Source of the DNA: Lobulomyces angularis
Taxonomy: Eukaryota; Chytridiomycota; Chytridiomycetes; Lobulomycetales; Lobulomycetaceae
Reading direction: 5' to 3'
Assembly (NCBI GenBank): GCA_027604685.1
Contig: JADHYX010000003.1
Location: 89,521 to 153,520 of the forward strand
Length of the DNA stretch: 64,000 nucleotides
Both the position numbers and the translations under genes were made by a program. The notes under the pieces were generated by a model. That model made no database searches and had not been told where the DNA came from. It worked only from the letters and a program-made list of their open reading frames with translations. Positions 1-11,027 of this stretch are shown here, one piece after another; the stretch's first letter is position 1, and every line of letters begins with the position of its first letter.

Positions 1-613
1 ATTATCTTTTCAAAAAAAACCAATAATTTTTTTGAATTAAATAAAATTAAAAATTATAAAAAAATTAAAATATTAAAAAAAATAAAAAGTATCAAATAAA
101 AATAAAAATAAAATAAAAGAAAAAATACGAGGAATTTTAGATTTTTGATGAAAAAAAAATTTTTTTTTTTTAAATTTTTTACACAACCTTAAAATTTTTT
201 TATAAAAAAAAAGGTACCTTATTTTAAAAATTAAATAAACCGAAATTAAATTTTAAAACAAAAAAAAAATGAGATGATACTTTATTTTACGATGGAAATA
301 AAAACAGTTGAAGACAATCAACAATTATTTAAGTATTTTGAAGGGTAAATTAAATTTCAAAACGACTTCAATGCTTATTTGAAACTTGTCCATAAAAACA
401 AATTGAGAAGATGATGTTCGGAAAAAAATCATACAAATAAATGGTTTTTTTTATCTTATAATTATTTATCCCATAATGAGAAAACCCTCTCTCCTCCCTT
501 CAAAATCGTGATTGTATCAAAAAAAAATTTTTTTTTTGTATTTAACAAATTTTTTGATAATAAATATTCCAAAAAAAAAAAAAAAAAAAAAATTAATAAT
601 AAATTAAAATTTA
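1..613. other. Left-edge AT-rich stretch without a gene
   Basis: Long A and T homopolymers and no reading frame with family resemblance. A 24-codon open stretch near 277-350 has no support. The last 40 bases before the next start codon are almost pure A, as upstream of several genes here. Confidence 0.6.
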
Positions 614-1664
614 ATGAAAATATTCCTAAAGCAGCTTTTTATTTATCTACTTTTTGCGAATGATAAAGTAAAGGCTCATCCAACAGAAAAAAGTTCTACA
701 AGTAACTTCGAATTTCATCTTCTTGGTGATTGGGGAAGTAACTACATTAATCAAATTCAAGTTGCTAAATCGATGAAATACTTTTCTGACGGAAATGAAG
801 GTGGAAATCCTCAAATGGTTTTGGCTTTAGGTACTGTTCACATCTTTTTTTTTTGGTAATTTAGGACTTTATTTTATTGTTTTTAGGTGATAATTTTTAT
901 GAATTTGGAGTTCAAGATGTTAACGATTCCAAATTTCAGGTAAAAAAAAAAAAATATTCGTTTTCAAAAAGTTATTTTTTATTTGTTTTTTTTTATGTGC
1001 TATTTTTTTTTTTTTTTTAGAAATATTGGAGAGATGTATATAAGGGAAGTATTTTAGATATCCCATGGTATATAGTTCAAGGTAAAAATATTAAAAACAA
1101 TAATTTTTTATATATTTAAAATAATTTTTATTTTTGTTTTATATTATTTTTTTTTTACTAGGAAATCATGACTGGAGAGGAAATCCAGATGCACAATTAA
1201 AATTTGCTGAAACTCAAGATAACTGGATATATCCTGATTTTTTTTATGATATTGAAGTTAATGATTTAGGTGACAATCTCGGTTCAGCTGGGTTCATTTT
1301 TATTGAAACTGGTTTGTTATAAAAAAAAAAAAAAGTTATAAAACCTTTTTTTTTTTTTTTTTTTTTAAAAGGTTTGCTATATTATGGAAGTGGAAGTGAA
1401 GGATACGGTAGCGGAAGTTCATATGAAAATTATAAAAAAAAAGGATGGACTGAACCGAAATACTATTTACAACAATTACATTTGATTGAAGAAAAATTAA
1501 TTAAATTTAACTCAACCAAAGATTACATTTTTGTTGCCGGCCATCATCCTGCATTAATTGTTAGAACTAAAAAAAAAAAAAAAAAAAAATTGATAAAAAA
1601 TATAAAGAAGAAGGAAAGTAAAATTGCCAGAAAAAGTAGAAAAAAAAATAGAGAAAAGAGTTAA
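614..1664 (+). pseudogene. Purple acid phosphatase (TRAP/ACP5 type), 3'-truncated
   Basis: Purple acid phosphatases are secreted Fe-Fe or Fe-Zn metallophosphoesterases acting on phosphate esters. Five exons can be joined: 614-830, 887-939, 1021-1081, 1162-1311 and 1372-1664. The N-terminus is a hydrophobic signal-like segment (MKIFLKQLFIYLLF). Metal-ligand motifs follow in family order: GDWG, GDNFYEFG, GNHDWRGN and VAGHHPA. Soon after the last one the frame enters a run of about 20 A and a Lys-rich tail, then stops at 1662-1664. The final metal motif (GHDH-like) and the C-terminal third of the fold are missing, and I cannot find them downstream. What follows is a transposase relic, so an insertion or rearrangement probably removed the 3' end. 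The family call is secure; loss of function is an inference. A missed distant exon is the alternative. Confidence 0.75.
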
Positions 1665-1717
1665 AAAAAAGAAAAGAAAAAAAGATTAAATAAATTTGCA
1701 TTTTTTTTTTTTACTAG

Positions 1718-2190
1718 ATCATATTTTCCTTCTTACCACATAATGCTGGATAGTGCTTAGCTCTCCTTGGCCACTAATAGAAACATCATTGACAATTTAG
1801 AAAAGAGGAGGATTTTTCATTTAGTTTCAAAACCTATGGCCAGCTTGTCTAATTAAAGACTTGAGATGGAAGTTATCTTACCAACAAAGTAAGGGAAATA
1901 GAAGGGCATTCAGATTTTTACAAAACAAAATTAGAATTGTCTTCACAGAAAAGTTATCTACAGTGACTTTCAACAAACTATGTTCAATAGAGTTCTACTG
2001 AATCGTTCATCAGACTGTAGAATCATTAAGTTCCAATACTGGCGGTAGCCTAGTCATAATTAAAGTTGCTGCATAGGGTTACTTCAACCAACATGAACTT
2101 TTTTTAATTCCTTGTCATGTCATCAATGTTTTCTCTGTGTTACACATGTAACAGTGGACATGAACACCAAGTATCTCAAATTCCCTTTTA
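1718..2190 (+). mobile_element. Decayed Tc1/mariner-type transposase relic
   Basis: This interval is visibly less AT-rich than its surroundings. Reading from 1941 gives LHRKVIYSD...FNR...SSDCRII, which resembles the Tc1 segment around the second catalytic Asp (W-KKVI-F/Y-SDE--FN...SDGR). Just upstream the same frame gives FTKQN, like the usual FAKxH. In the next frame from 2035, NTGGSLVII...GYFNQHELFLI matches the following Tc1 block (GGGSVMVWG-F--GVGPLVFI). There are several stops and at least one frameshift, so it is dead. No terminal inverted repeats or TA duplication could be recognised. The call rests on motif order rather than a database match. Confidence 0.6.
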
Positions 2191-2332
2191 AAAATTTTAC
2201 TTAAAATTCATCAACTTTTCAAATATTAATCATCAAGCAATTTTTCACCAATCCAAGAAACTCCCAACTCTAACTCTGACGGAAAGCCCAAACCTTATTA
2301 AACTTCCAAACACTTTAAAATAAATTTTGTAA

Positions 2333-4896
2333 ATGGCTCCTACAGTTTCTTCCTTTCTTAGTGGTGCAAACCCTCTTGATAATCCTCTCTCCTTGTTGAT
2401 TATTCAAATAGTCACCATTGTTAGTTTTTCCCGGGTAATTGCCGTTGGGTTAAAATTTTTTAAACAACCTTTAGTCATTGCTGAGGTTATAGGTGGTATT
2501 CTTTTAGGGAAATCTGCCTTAGGTATTTTTTTTTAATTTAAAAAAAAAATGTTCGTTTACCAATTTTAGGTAGAATTCCTGGGTTTTCACAAACTTTATT
2601 TCCAGAATCTTCCTTATCCGGTCTTAATTTAATAGCGAATGTTGGACTTGTCTTTTATCTTTTTTTGGTAAAAAATTTTATTTTTTATTTAACATCGTTT
2701 TTCAGGTTGGTCTGGAACTGGATGCCGTAGGAATGTTCAAGTCCTTTAAAAAATCCGCTTTCATTTCCTTAAGTGGTGTCGTGATCCCTTTTTGTCTTGG
2801 TCTTGGAACATCTGTTTTGCTCTTTCGTTACCTGATGCCTCAACCATCAAATGTCCCATTTATTTCATTTTTAATTTTTATCGGTGTCGCAACTAGTATA
2901 ACTGCTTTTCCTGTTTTAGCCAGAATTTTAACTGAAAGAAATTTACTCGGTACCGTCGTTGGTCAAGCAGCTATTTCAAGTGCTGCAGTAGATGACATTT
3001 TGGCATGGATTTTATTATTGATAGTAGTTGCAATGATCAACAATACTGGACATTATGTTACTGCCTTGTATGCCTTTCTCTGTATAGTTGGCTGGGGACT
3101 TTTTCTGATATTGGGAGTCAGACCAATATTTCACAAATTTATTGCTGCAGCTGAAAAAAATGAAACCATTTCGGAATTTACTTTAGTAGTCACTTTTCTA
3201 TTAGTTTTAATCAGTGCTTGGTTTACTGAAGCTGTTGGTGTTCATGGTTGCAAAATTTTGATTAAATTGTTAAACCTCTTTATTAATAATTTGTAGCAAT
3301 TTTTGGTGCATTTTTAATTGGATTAATAACACCTCACGAAAATGGATTTGCAATTAAAGTTGCTGAGAAAGTAGAAGATTTTGTTTGTTGTTTACTTCTT
3401 CCATTGGTAAAGAAAGAAGAATTTTATTTGATAATTAACTTTTTTTTTTTAGTATTTTGCTTATTCTGGGATTAATACACGAATCGATCAATTAAACTCC
3501 GCAATCTCATGGGCTATGGTTGGATTAGTTATGCTTACGGTAATGACTGGTAAAATTGGTGGATGTTTTCTTGCCAGTAAAATTTCTGGATATAGCAATA
3601 GGGAAGCACTTTCAATTGGTGTTTTAATGAATACCAGTAAGTTATTTTTTGTTTTTTTTTAATAAAAAAAAAAATTATGAAACAGAGGGTTTGGTTGAAT
3701 TGATTGTATTAAATATCGGTTTAAAAGCAGGAGTGATAAATGTTGAAGTTTTTACAATAATGGTAGTTATGGCTTTGCTCACAACATTTATGACTGTTCC
3801 AGTAATCAGTTTAATTTATCCAACAAAGTACCATAGGGCAAATCTCCTTCAAAAAAACATTGAAGGAGTAAGGTCAATCACTGAATCCGATAAGTTGGAG
3901 ATTCAAGAATTAAGTTCATTACCTGATTTGGAGAGAGAAGAAGCGAAGTTGAACGTGTTATTTCCAATTATTATTTCAAAAGATACAAATTTTATCATTC
4001 CAATTTTTCAAATGATTTCTTCAAGTGTTGCTGTGGAAGTCACAGCGCTTCGTTTAATAGATATTGAAACCAGACCTTCATCAATTATGAAAATGCAAGG
4101 CTCACACTCTATAGAGAAGGACCACTCATTAAACTTGTTTAAATTTGCAACGAAATTTTCTTTAAGTACCCTTGAAATGATGTTACGCATTACAGGAAAG
4201 GAAAATTTTGTTGATAATATAATTGAAGCCAGTGCCAGAAATAACAGTAATATAGTCATACTCTCACATGGACTTGACAGCGAAGAAATTTCCTTCGGTG
4301 CACAAAATAAATTTTTCAATGACCTTTTTAATCAGGCACGATGCACCATTGGAATTTTAGTTTACAATAAATCAGAGGATATCAATGACGCATACGAAGC
4401 TTCGTTAAGTACTGTTCGTTCAATTAACTCTGTCATTATGAAATCTTCCTCCAATCATCCTTCAGGTATATTATACGTCTTATTTAATGGAGGAGCGGAC
4501 AGTAGGGAAGCCGTGAGATTTGCATTAATATGTTCAATGAAAGAAGGTGCAACTATGAAGATTTTAATTGCAAAAGATAGTGGTAAGGACTCAAATTCAA
4601 AAATAATTGAGATAGAAAGACAAGACACCATCCAGAATGACCAAATATTTTTTCAGGACGAAAAATCGAAAGATACCGAGTTTTTGGAATCTTTACAAAA
4701 TCATACAAACAAAAAAACTGGTGAATATATGATAGAAGAAGTGGAAAACTTAAATTTTGAGGAAGTTTTAAAGTCAAAGAATATCAAAAAATCAGATTTA
4801 CTTATTGTTGGAAAAAACTACTTTTTTAACACCCACAATTTTCCCAGCAAAGTTTTCACTCCTTGTTCCATTTTTGTCATTAATTCTGCGAAATAA
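2333..4896 (+). CDS. K+/H+ antiporter, CPA2 family, KHA1-like
   Basis: Monovalent cation/proton antiporter of the CPA2 family. Fungal KHA1 proteins act in Golgi or endosomal membranes in K+ and pH homeostasis. Six exons (2333-2522, 2570-2667, 2706-3246, 3297-3406, 3453-3636, 3686-4896) join in frame to a 777-residue protein. Recognisable segments in order are [19 protein letters not shown], the block [77 protein letters not shown] and [13 protein letters not shown]. Each conserved block is rebuilt exactly across splice junctions. The last 350 or so residues are a hydrophilic cytosolic region, as in KHA1. Eleven to thirteen hydrophobic helices are expected in the N-terminal half. The family is clear; K+ rather than Na+ selectivity is inferred from KHA1. 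Confidence 0.93.
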
Positions 4897-5236
4897 ACAA
4901 GCGTTATTATTTATATATTTTTTATTATGAACAATAGTATAGCCTTTAATATGTTATTAATTTTTTACATTAATCTTCACACATTACAAAAAATTTGTCC
5001 ATGTGTATTGAGGATTTTAAAGTAAAAAAATTTTAAGTATTTACTACATTTATTTTGTAAAATGCAGACGTTGAATTTTAGATGTTTTAAAAACGGCAAC
5101 AAATTAACAGAATAAAACATTTTGAACATTTTTGTTTCTATACGTATTATCTTAGAATTCTGTGATTTTCTGGAACAAACATTGGAATTCGATTCAGAAG
5201 TATTTTAAAATTTTGTTAACATTTTACACAAAATTC
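4897..5236. other. Intergenic, nothing recognised
   Basis: AT-rich sequence between the antiporter stop and the next start codon, with stops in all frames. Confidence 0.5.
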
Positions 5237-6427
5237 ATGAACGATTCAGAATATGTAGTAGCATTAGCTGAATGGAAGGGTCTAGTGGAAACTGTAACTA
5301 TTTTAATCTGGATACTTTTTAATCATTAATTATTTTTTTAGTCATGGGCAAACAATGTAATTTAACTTCTAAAAATGAAAAAAGTTTGAAATTTTAATTA
5401 TAATAGAATATCGCACCACAACTTCTGGCAATACTAGTGCTAATGCAATTAATATATTCACATAATAAAGTTTTGTTATTTTTAGCTGCTGTAGCTAAAT
5501 TTGAAACCGGTGTAGTTTTCTACATTTTTTGTTACCTTCGAGCCTTTAAAAATATTGAAGACAATTATTATGGCCTATGGGGAACAGTAAGTTCAAAACT
5601 CCATTTATCAATGTGTAATAAAATATACATTTTAGTTGCATATAGGATTAAGTGTGCCTGGTTGGCTAATTAGGTAAATCATAGCTTTCTTGAAATTGTT
5701 AATGTTTCATAGCGAGACATTTGTAGTTCTTAGTAACCTGAAAAGGGCGTATGGGCTTTGTGGAGATCAAAAATACAAGAAATTTTATTTATTTATAGCT
5801 ATCTTGTATTTTGCAATAGAGATCGTGCTAAGGTGCTTTTCTATTACTACTAGTTTATCTTCAAGTGAAGTAGGAGTTAGCGACATTTATAATAAAATCG
5901 ACATGGCAATATGGTTGACCAGTGCTTTCGTAGATCTGTTAATCGTTATTAGAGTGTTGGTTTTTTTGGTTTTCAATTTAAGAAAGATATGCGGAGGGTC
6001 CAGGTTTCTTTACTTTGCTTATCAGGTTTTAGTTCAGGTAAATTAAAAAAACATTTGAATCGTTGTTGCTTATTTGTTGTTCAATTGTAAGTCTGCGGAA
6101 ATCAGATTAATTTTTTTAATTTTACCAACCATCCTTTTGGCAGCATTCAATTTAGAATTCAAAGACCCGCAGAATTATTTGGGAGATCCCATGATCATCA
6201 GTAATTTAGTAGTTTCGCTACTCAGTGCCTTCTACTTCGAAAATTCTCCATTGATTTTCGCAATTGACCTATTAATGATACAGAGGAAACTGGATAACAC
6301 AAAAGCATCTGGGAGACCAACAACAACTAAAAGTCGTCATAGCGATAATTCAAGTGAAGAGATTTCAAATTTAGCTAGCCAAAATGAAAAAAAGTTGGGT
6401 CCAACTCTAATTGAAATTCCTGCATAA
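5237..6427 (+). CDS. Orphan multi-pass (about 7 TM) membrane protein
   Basis: No family recognised. ATG at 5237 opens MNDSEYVVALAEWKGLVET, then a 15-nt exon (SWANN), then an open segment through 5588. Further exons rejoin as GTLHIGLSVPGWLIS and, after 6034, SAEIRLIFLILPT. All junctions use gt...ag and keep frame. Hydrophobic helices lie at about residues 26-43, 48-72, 84-102, 136-155, 178-203, 221-238 and 253-270. The tail of about 70 residues is Ser/Thr/Lys-rich and would be cytosolic in a receptor-like topology. The N-terminal 25 residues have no signal peptide. A GPCR-like receptor or a fungal-specific membrane family is possible. A second unrelated-looking protein of similar layout lies at 53055-54215. 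Confidence 0.75.
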
Positions 6428-6603
6428 TTTATAGTATCATATTTATAATATATGTTTATTTGAACCTTAAAAGTTAAACATAGTGAAAATATTCGCGAAA
6501 AATTTTTTGGAATTTCCATTTATTTAAATAACTGGAAACATATAAAACCATTTTAAAATAGAAAAATATTATCATTAAGTTAAGCGATTAAAAAACCTTC
6601 AAT

Positions 6604-6777
6604 ATGGACTTTCCCTTAGATAATAAAAACTTTTTAATTCCCAAACAGCTTACTTTAAATACGGAAACTCATAATTCGTCAAAAAAATTTCCTACAGTGA
6701 TGTTTTTCATTTTGTTAGTAGTGTTTGCATTCGGACCTTGGGTTACGTTGATCATTATGTATAAATACTTCTTTTAA
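6604..6777 (+). CDS. Putative 57-residue single-pass membrane protein
   Basis: Unspliced ORF beginning MDFPLDNKNF. About 30 polar residues are followed by one strongly hydrophobic helix (VMFFILLVVFAFGPW...) ending close to the stop in MYKYFF, a layout typical of small tail-anchored proteins. Codon use resembles its neighbours. It starts 176 bases after the preceding stop. I do not recognise the family, and a chance ORF cannot be excluded. Confidence 0.45.
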   Translation: MDFPLDNKNFLIPKQLTLNTETHNSSKKFPTVMFFILLVVFAFGPWVTLIIMYKYFF

Positions 6778-7748
6778 TTTAATTTATTTATTTATTTATT
6801 TTTATTTTTTTTTTTTCTAATACTTATATTTATATTCTTTAACTTAATAATACTTTTTTTTTGTTACAAATAAAACATAATTTGAATTTTTTTTAATATC
6901 ATTTATTACTATTACAAAAGTACCCTAAATTTAGCAGCAGATTAAGACGTGAAAGACGAAGAGTGAAAGACGAAGATGAAGCAGAAAAGAGATAGTAGAT
7001 AAAACTATCTCGCATTAGAAATACCAAGTGGTAATTCAATTTTCTGCTCATTCTACGAAACCCAAAATTTTAATATTAATGGATCTGAATTAAAATAACC
7101 GATAATGGAAACATTCTGTGAATATGGGCAGAAGCCTTTAAGTCTACACTAAGTATGCTTGTTGAAAAAAACACTTGATTACTCAAATTGTGTTATTTGC
7201 ATTAAAAAAATATTGAAATTGTGAAATAATAAATAATAAAAATCCAAATTTTTAAAATTAAATTGTTTTTTTCTGTTTAAAAGTAAATTTTAGACAGAGA
7301 ATTCTAATTAATATATTTAAGATTAATAAAAAATAAAATTATATTAGCTAACTTCTTCTTTTTTGAGTACATCAAAAATGTGTCAAATGTCATCTTTTAA
7401 GCTTGAAAACCAAAGCATACTGCTACTAGTCTTAACTAGTGGTATCAACGGAGAACTTGATGTGGCCAACTATTATCCGAATAAATTTATTTTTCGTTAA
7501 TTTAAAATATAAAGTCAATTTTTTCAAACACTCAGATGCTTCAGTTCGCCGTTTTCTAAAAACGTGCTAAAGTTACTCTTTTTATAAGCTGAAAACTTTA
7601 ATTTACTGTTTGATGGTATATATATTTTTTTTAAATTAATTATTGGAGTGGATCTATATTTAAACGATTTTTTGAACATATTTTTAAAATTAAAAAAAAA
7701 AAAAAAAAATTGAAAAAATAGATTGACACAATAACAGTTTATTGTCAA
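6778..7748. other. Intergenic, about 970 bp
   Basis: No gene recognised. It holds a partial repeat of GTGAAAGACGAAG at about 6949-6975 and a perfect 8-bp hairpin with a 7-nt loop at 6989-7011 (GAGATAGT / ACTATCTC). A 41-codon ORF at 7378 has no recognisable domain. Long A runs precede the next gene. Confidence 0.5.
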
Positions 7749-9582
7749 ATGGGAGATATTCAAGAATTCCAAGCTATTATTTTAGCTGGTGTTGGCAGTA
7801 GGTATATTAATTTAAGAAAAGGATGACTTTATTTAGTAATCATTCCTAGATTGAGTGTTTTGACAGAGGATCTGGACAAAGTACCAAAAGCTTTATTACC
7901 TGTTGCAAATAAACCTATGCTACATTATCAACTTCAGTGGCTGGAGTCCGCGAAAATTACAAGTACATTTGAATACATCAACTAAAATTAAATTTGCTAA
8001 CATGGTTTATACTTAAAAGACATCATAGTTTTGGCTCAAAATTCTGCTCGTCAAAAAATTAATGAGTTTTTATATAAAACTTATGAGTTGTCATCAAGAC
8101 AAACAAAAATCGAGTTAATTTGCTTGGATGAAGCTGAAGGCAGCGCTGATTCTTTAAGACATATTAAAGATAAAATCAAAGTATAATTCTTTACATTTCT
8201 TTAATGTAACTTATTTTTTTTGATAAAATTTTGGACAGTTTGATTTCATTGTTTTAAGTTCAGATTTAATAATAGACATTCCAGCGCATACAGTGTTGGA
8301 TACTTTTAGAGCTCTTAGATCTACTGTTACTGTGTTATTTTCTGAATCGAGCAAAGCTGAGCGAAGTGAAGGAAGGGGAAATAAAGATGAAGGTTTCTTA
8401 ATATAACTCTTTTAGTAAATTAAGAATATTTTTTATTTAGATACCTCTGATTACGTTGGGATTAACCACAAAAAAGCTAGGTTACTGTATATGGCTCCAA
8501 AAGTTGATGTTGATGATGACACTTTTCTTTCGTTGCATATGGCGTAATTATATCAATACATATTTAATTTTAATTTTCATTTTCATATAAACTACAGGTT
8601 AATTAAAAAATTTCCAGTAATAAACTTTCATACACATTTACGTGATGCTCACTTATATATCTTTAATCGATGGGTCATGGATTTGATTTACAGCAAAAAA
8701 CATATCAGCTCCTTAAAAGCTGACTTACTGCCGTTGTTAATAGAATGCCAGTATAATAAAAATCTTTACGAAAGGGAAGGAATAGATCAATTTCAACCAC
8801 AATCCCAGTCTATGACAACTGCTTACCTTTGCTCAACCACAGGCACTCCAGATGGAATGACCATTCCTCCTTTTATGCGAACTAATACCGTCTCTGAACA
8901 TTCTTCACCTAATCAATTGTACCGAGGAATGATTGGTATGAATTATTCGTATGACGTACTAACCAAACGTTAAGGTGATGCCGAAGAGGTATCCAGATGG
9001 AAAGAAGAAATATCTTGTGGTGGAATCGTTATTGACGAATCGGCTGGATTTTGTAGTAGGCAAGAAATTTTATATGTTTCTGGTTATTAATGAAATCAAT
9101 AGAGCAAATACTTTAGGATCTTACTTAGACATTAATCTGAAAATGGCAAAGTTAAATGGTAAAAATTCAAAACAAAGTCGTCCAAATTCCGCAAGTGTTG
9201 CCGAAAAATCACAAATTGGTGTTGATTCCATGATTGGTAAACAAAATGTCTTGTTGCACTTATTAAAATGATGTAGGCGACGACACTAAAATCGGTGAAC
9301 GATGTTCAGTAAAAAGATCTGTTATAGGTGCGCACTGTTCAATTGGAAAAAATGTAAAAATTAGTGACTCCGTTATACATGATTATGTTACTATTGAAGA
9401 CAAGTAATTCACAATTTTTTTTGGTAAACTAATGAAATATTAGTGTCAAACTGGATGGTTGTATATTGTCAAGCAGTTCAAGGATTTGCGAAAAGAGCCA
9501 GTTAAAAGATTGCGAAGTTGCTTTTGGCTACATAGTAAAAAAAGAAACAAACACAAAAGGGGATGATTTTAGCAATTTGTAG
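7749..9582 (+). CDS. GCD1: Translation initiation factor eIF2B subunit gamma (GCD1)
   Basis: The gamma subunit pairs with epsilon in the catalytic part of eIF2B, the GDP/GTP exchange factor for eIF2 in translation initiation. Ten exons can be joined. The start FQAIILAGVGSRLSVLTED and VPKALLPVANKPMLHYQL match the nucleotidyltransferase-like domain. The middle, FPVINFHTHLRDAHLYIF, matches the family's IRIHTDLLDPHLY block. The C-terminus has CSRANTLGSYLDIN, GVDSMIGDDTKIG and KRSVIGAHCSIGKNVKI, i.e. the left-handed beta-helix repeats. One junction (9060-9102) needs a GC-AG intron to restore the CSR-NTLG block. Several introns carry a TACTAAC- or TTATTAAT-like branch site. In the N-terminal motif the usual AGG is AGV. 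The assignment is firm. Confidence 0.92.
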
Positions 9583-9713
9583 ACATGATTTAAGTAAATT
9601 GTAATTTTCTTTTATAAATATTATTAAATAGAGGTTATAAAATACATATACTTGATATCACTAATGCTACATTAAAAAAAAAAAAAAAAAAAAATTACCT
9701 GCATTGGAATCTT

Positions 9714-10098
9714 TCATTTTTTGGATTTTTTGTTTTTTCTGCTTAAAGGTTTAGTCTTCTCATCAGTTTCCATTACATCGGGTTCATAATTTGCAGAAAG
9801 TAATGGATATAAATTTTTCTTAACAGAATGATGGATTATTAAATAAAAAAAAAAAAATTTTTTTAAAAATATACTTTTTCCCACAACAGTGACTTTAATA
9901 AATCTATCATAAGCCAATAAGTTAGAAAAAAAGAAAAAAATTACCGGAAGAATGACCTTCTCTACTTAAAACATTTATTAATTCCTCCAATTTGGATTCT
10001 CTTTCAATCAAAATTTCTAAAAAAAAAAAAAAATTAAAAAAAATCTTTCTTGAATTTATTTGCTAGCTACTTAAGCGCAGAGGCTTTTCTATATTCAT
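9714..10098 (-). CDS. Small spliced protein of unknown function
   Basis: Four exons on the minus strand join to about 75 residues: MNIEKPLRLK, then ILIERESKLEELINVLSREG, then SSDLLKSLLWEK, then KNLYPLLSANYEPDV and a basic end RKNKKSKK. All three introns are gt...ag and every junction keeps frame, which supports a real gene. It is mostly helical (probable coiled coil at residues 10-35) with a Lys-rich, nuclear-signal-like tail. It is tail to tail with the eIF2B gamma gene. I do not recognise the family. A small subunit of a larger nuclear complex is a guess. The start lies 91 bases from an assembly gap. Confidence 0.6.
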
Positions 10099-11027
10099 AT
10101 TGATATTTTAAAATGTTTTGGTTGTGTGAAGAAGTTCACTTGGTATATTACTATTAAATAAAAATTGAAATATTTTTTTTTTTTTTTTTNNNNNNNNNNT
10201 TTGTATAATATGAGATATTTCAAAAAATGAATCTCTATTTCATCTCATTAAAGCAAAGTCCTTTGTTTTGATAAAAATTCAGTTTCCTCCTCCATTGCTA
10301 AACAGGTCTAACAACAAACAAAAGAAAAAATAAAAAATGCTTAGTAAAAAAAAAATAAACTTGAAGGTTATAAGTGTTTATCATATTTACCTTATATTGA
10401 GTTAAAACCATAGTATGAGAGGCAAAAACATCTAACGCTCCACATAACTATATGGTGTTATGGTATAGCAAAAAAAATTCATTTGATAAATGTCATTTAT
10501 AAACAAATTAAAAATAGAAAGGTTAGTGCACAAAAGATAAAGAGAAAGGATTGAGACATTTAATTGAAGAGGAAATATTTGAAAATAAGAAATAATGGCA
10601 TATTGGAAACGCTTAAAAATGAATAGAAATATCCTTTTTAAAATGTTACTCATAACTACTGAAGATATAAAGTAGTTAAAAGCAATTTAAATAAAATTTG
10701 CTTTACAACTACCATCTGTGGACTTAGACAAAAAGTTGAGAATATTCTGTAGTGCTCATATTAATATCAAAGTTTTTCTAGATTGGAATAACCTTTAGAT
10801 TCCAAAAATCAGAAAAAATTGATCTTTAGTAATAGTATTCAATTAACAAAGAAACTAATGTTGATAGGGTCTTTTTGGAAAAAATGATATAACGTTTCAA
10901 TGAAAGTATCTGCTTAACCACCAATTACTGTTCATTAAAATTGTGAAAACAAATTGTATGGTATGATATATTATTAAAAAAAAAAAAAAAAAAGTAAATT
11001 GCCTAAATTATTTAGTTCAAATTTTTA
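10099..11027. other. Intergenic with assembly gap
   Basis: Contains the N run at 10190-10199. A short minus-strand stub beginning MEEETEF near 10300 hits stops in all frames within 60 bases and shows no donor site. A hydrophobic minus-strand frame at 10432-10653 has no conserved feature. No gene called. Confidence 0.5.
10190..10199. other. Assembly gap (10 N)
   Basis: Ten N directly after a poly-T tract of about 19 bases; its true length is unknown. Confidence 0.98.

Noticed and set aside
6989..7011. 8-bp perfect hairpin
   Set aside because: Short stem in AT-rich DNA with no conserved RNA motif around it; mentioned only within the intergenic entry.
10240..10310. Minus-strand stub MEEETEF as exon of the neighbouring small gene
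   Set aside because: All three frames close within 60 bases and no GT donor lies between; the small gene has its own ATG at 10098.
10432..10653. Hydrophobic minus-strand frame of 73 codons
   Set aside because: No motif, no splice context; T-rich DNA gives such frames by chance.
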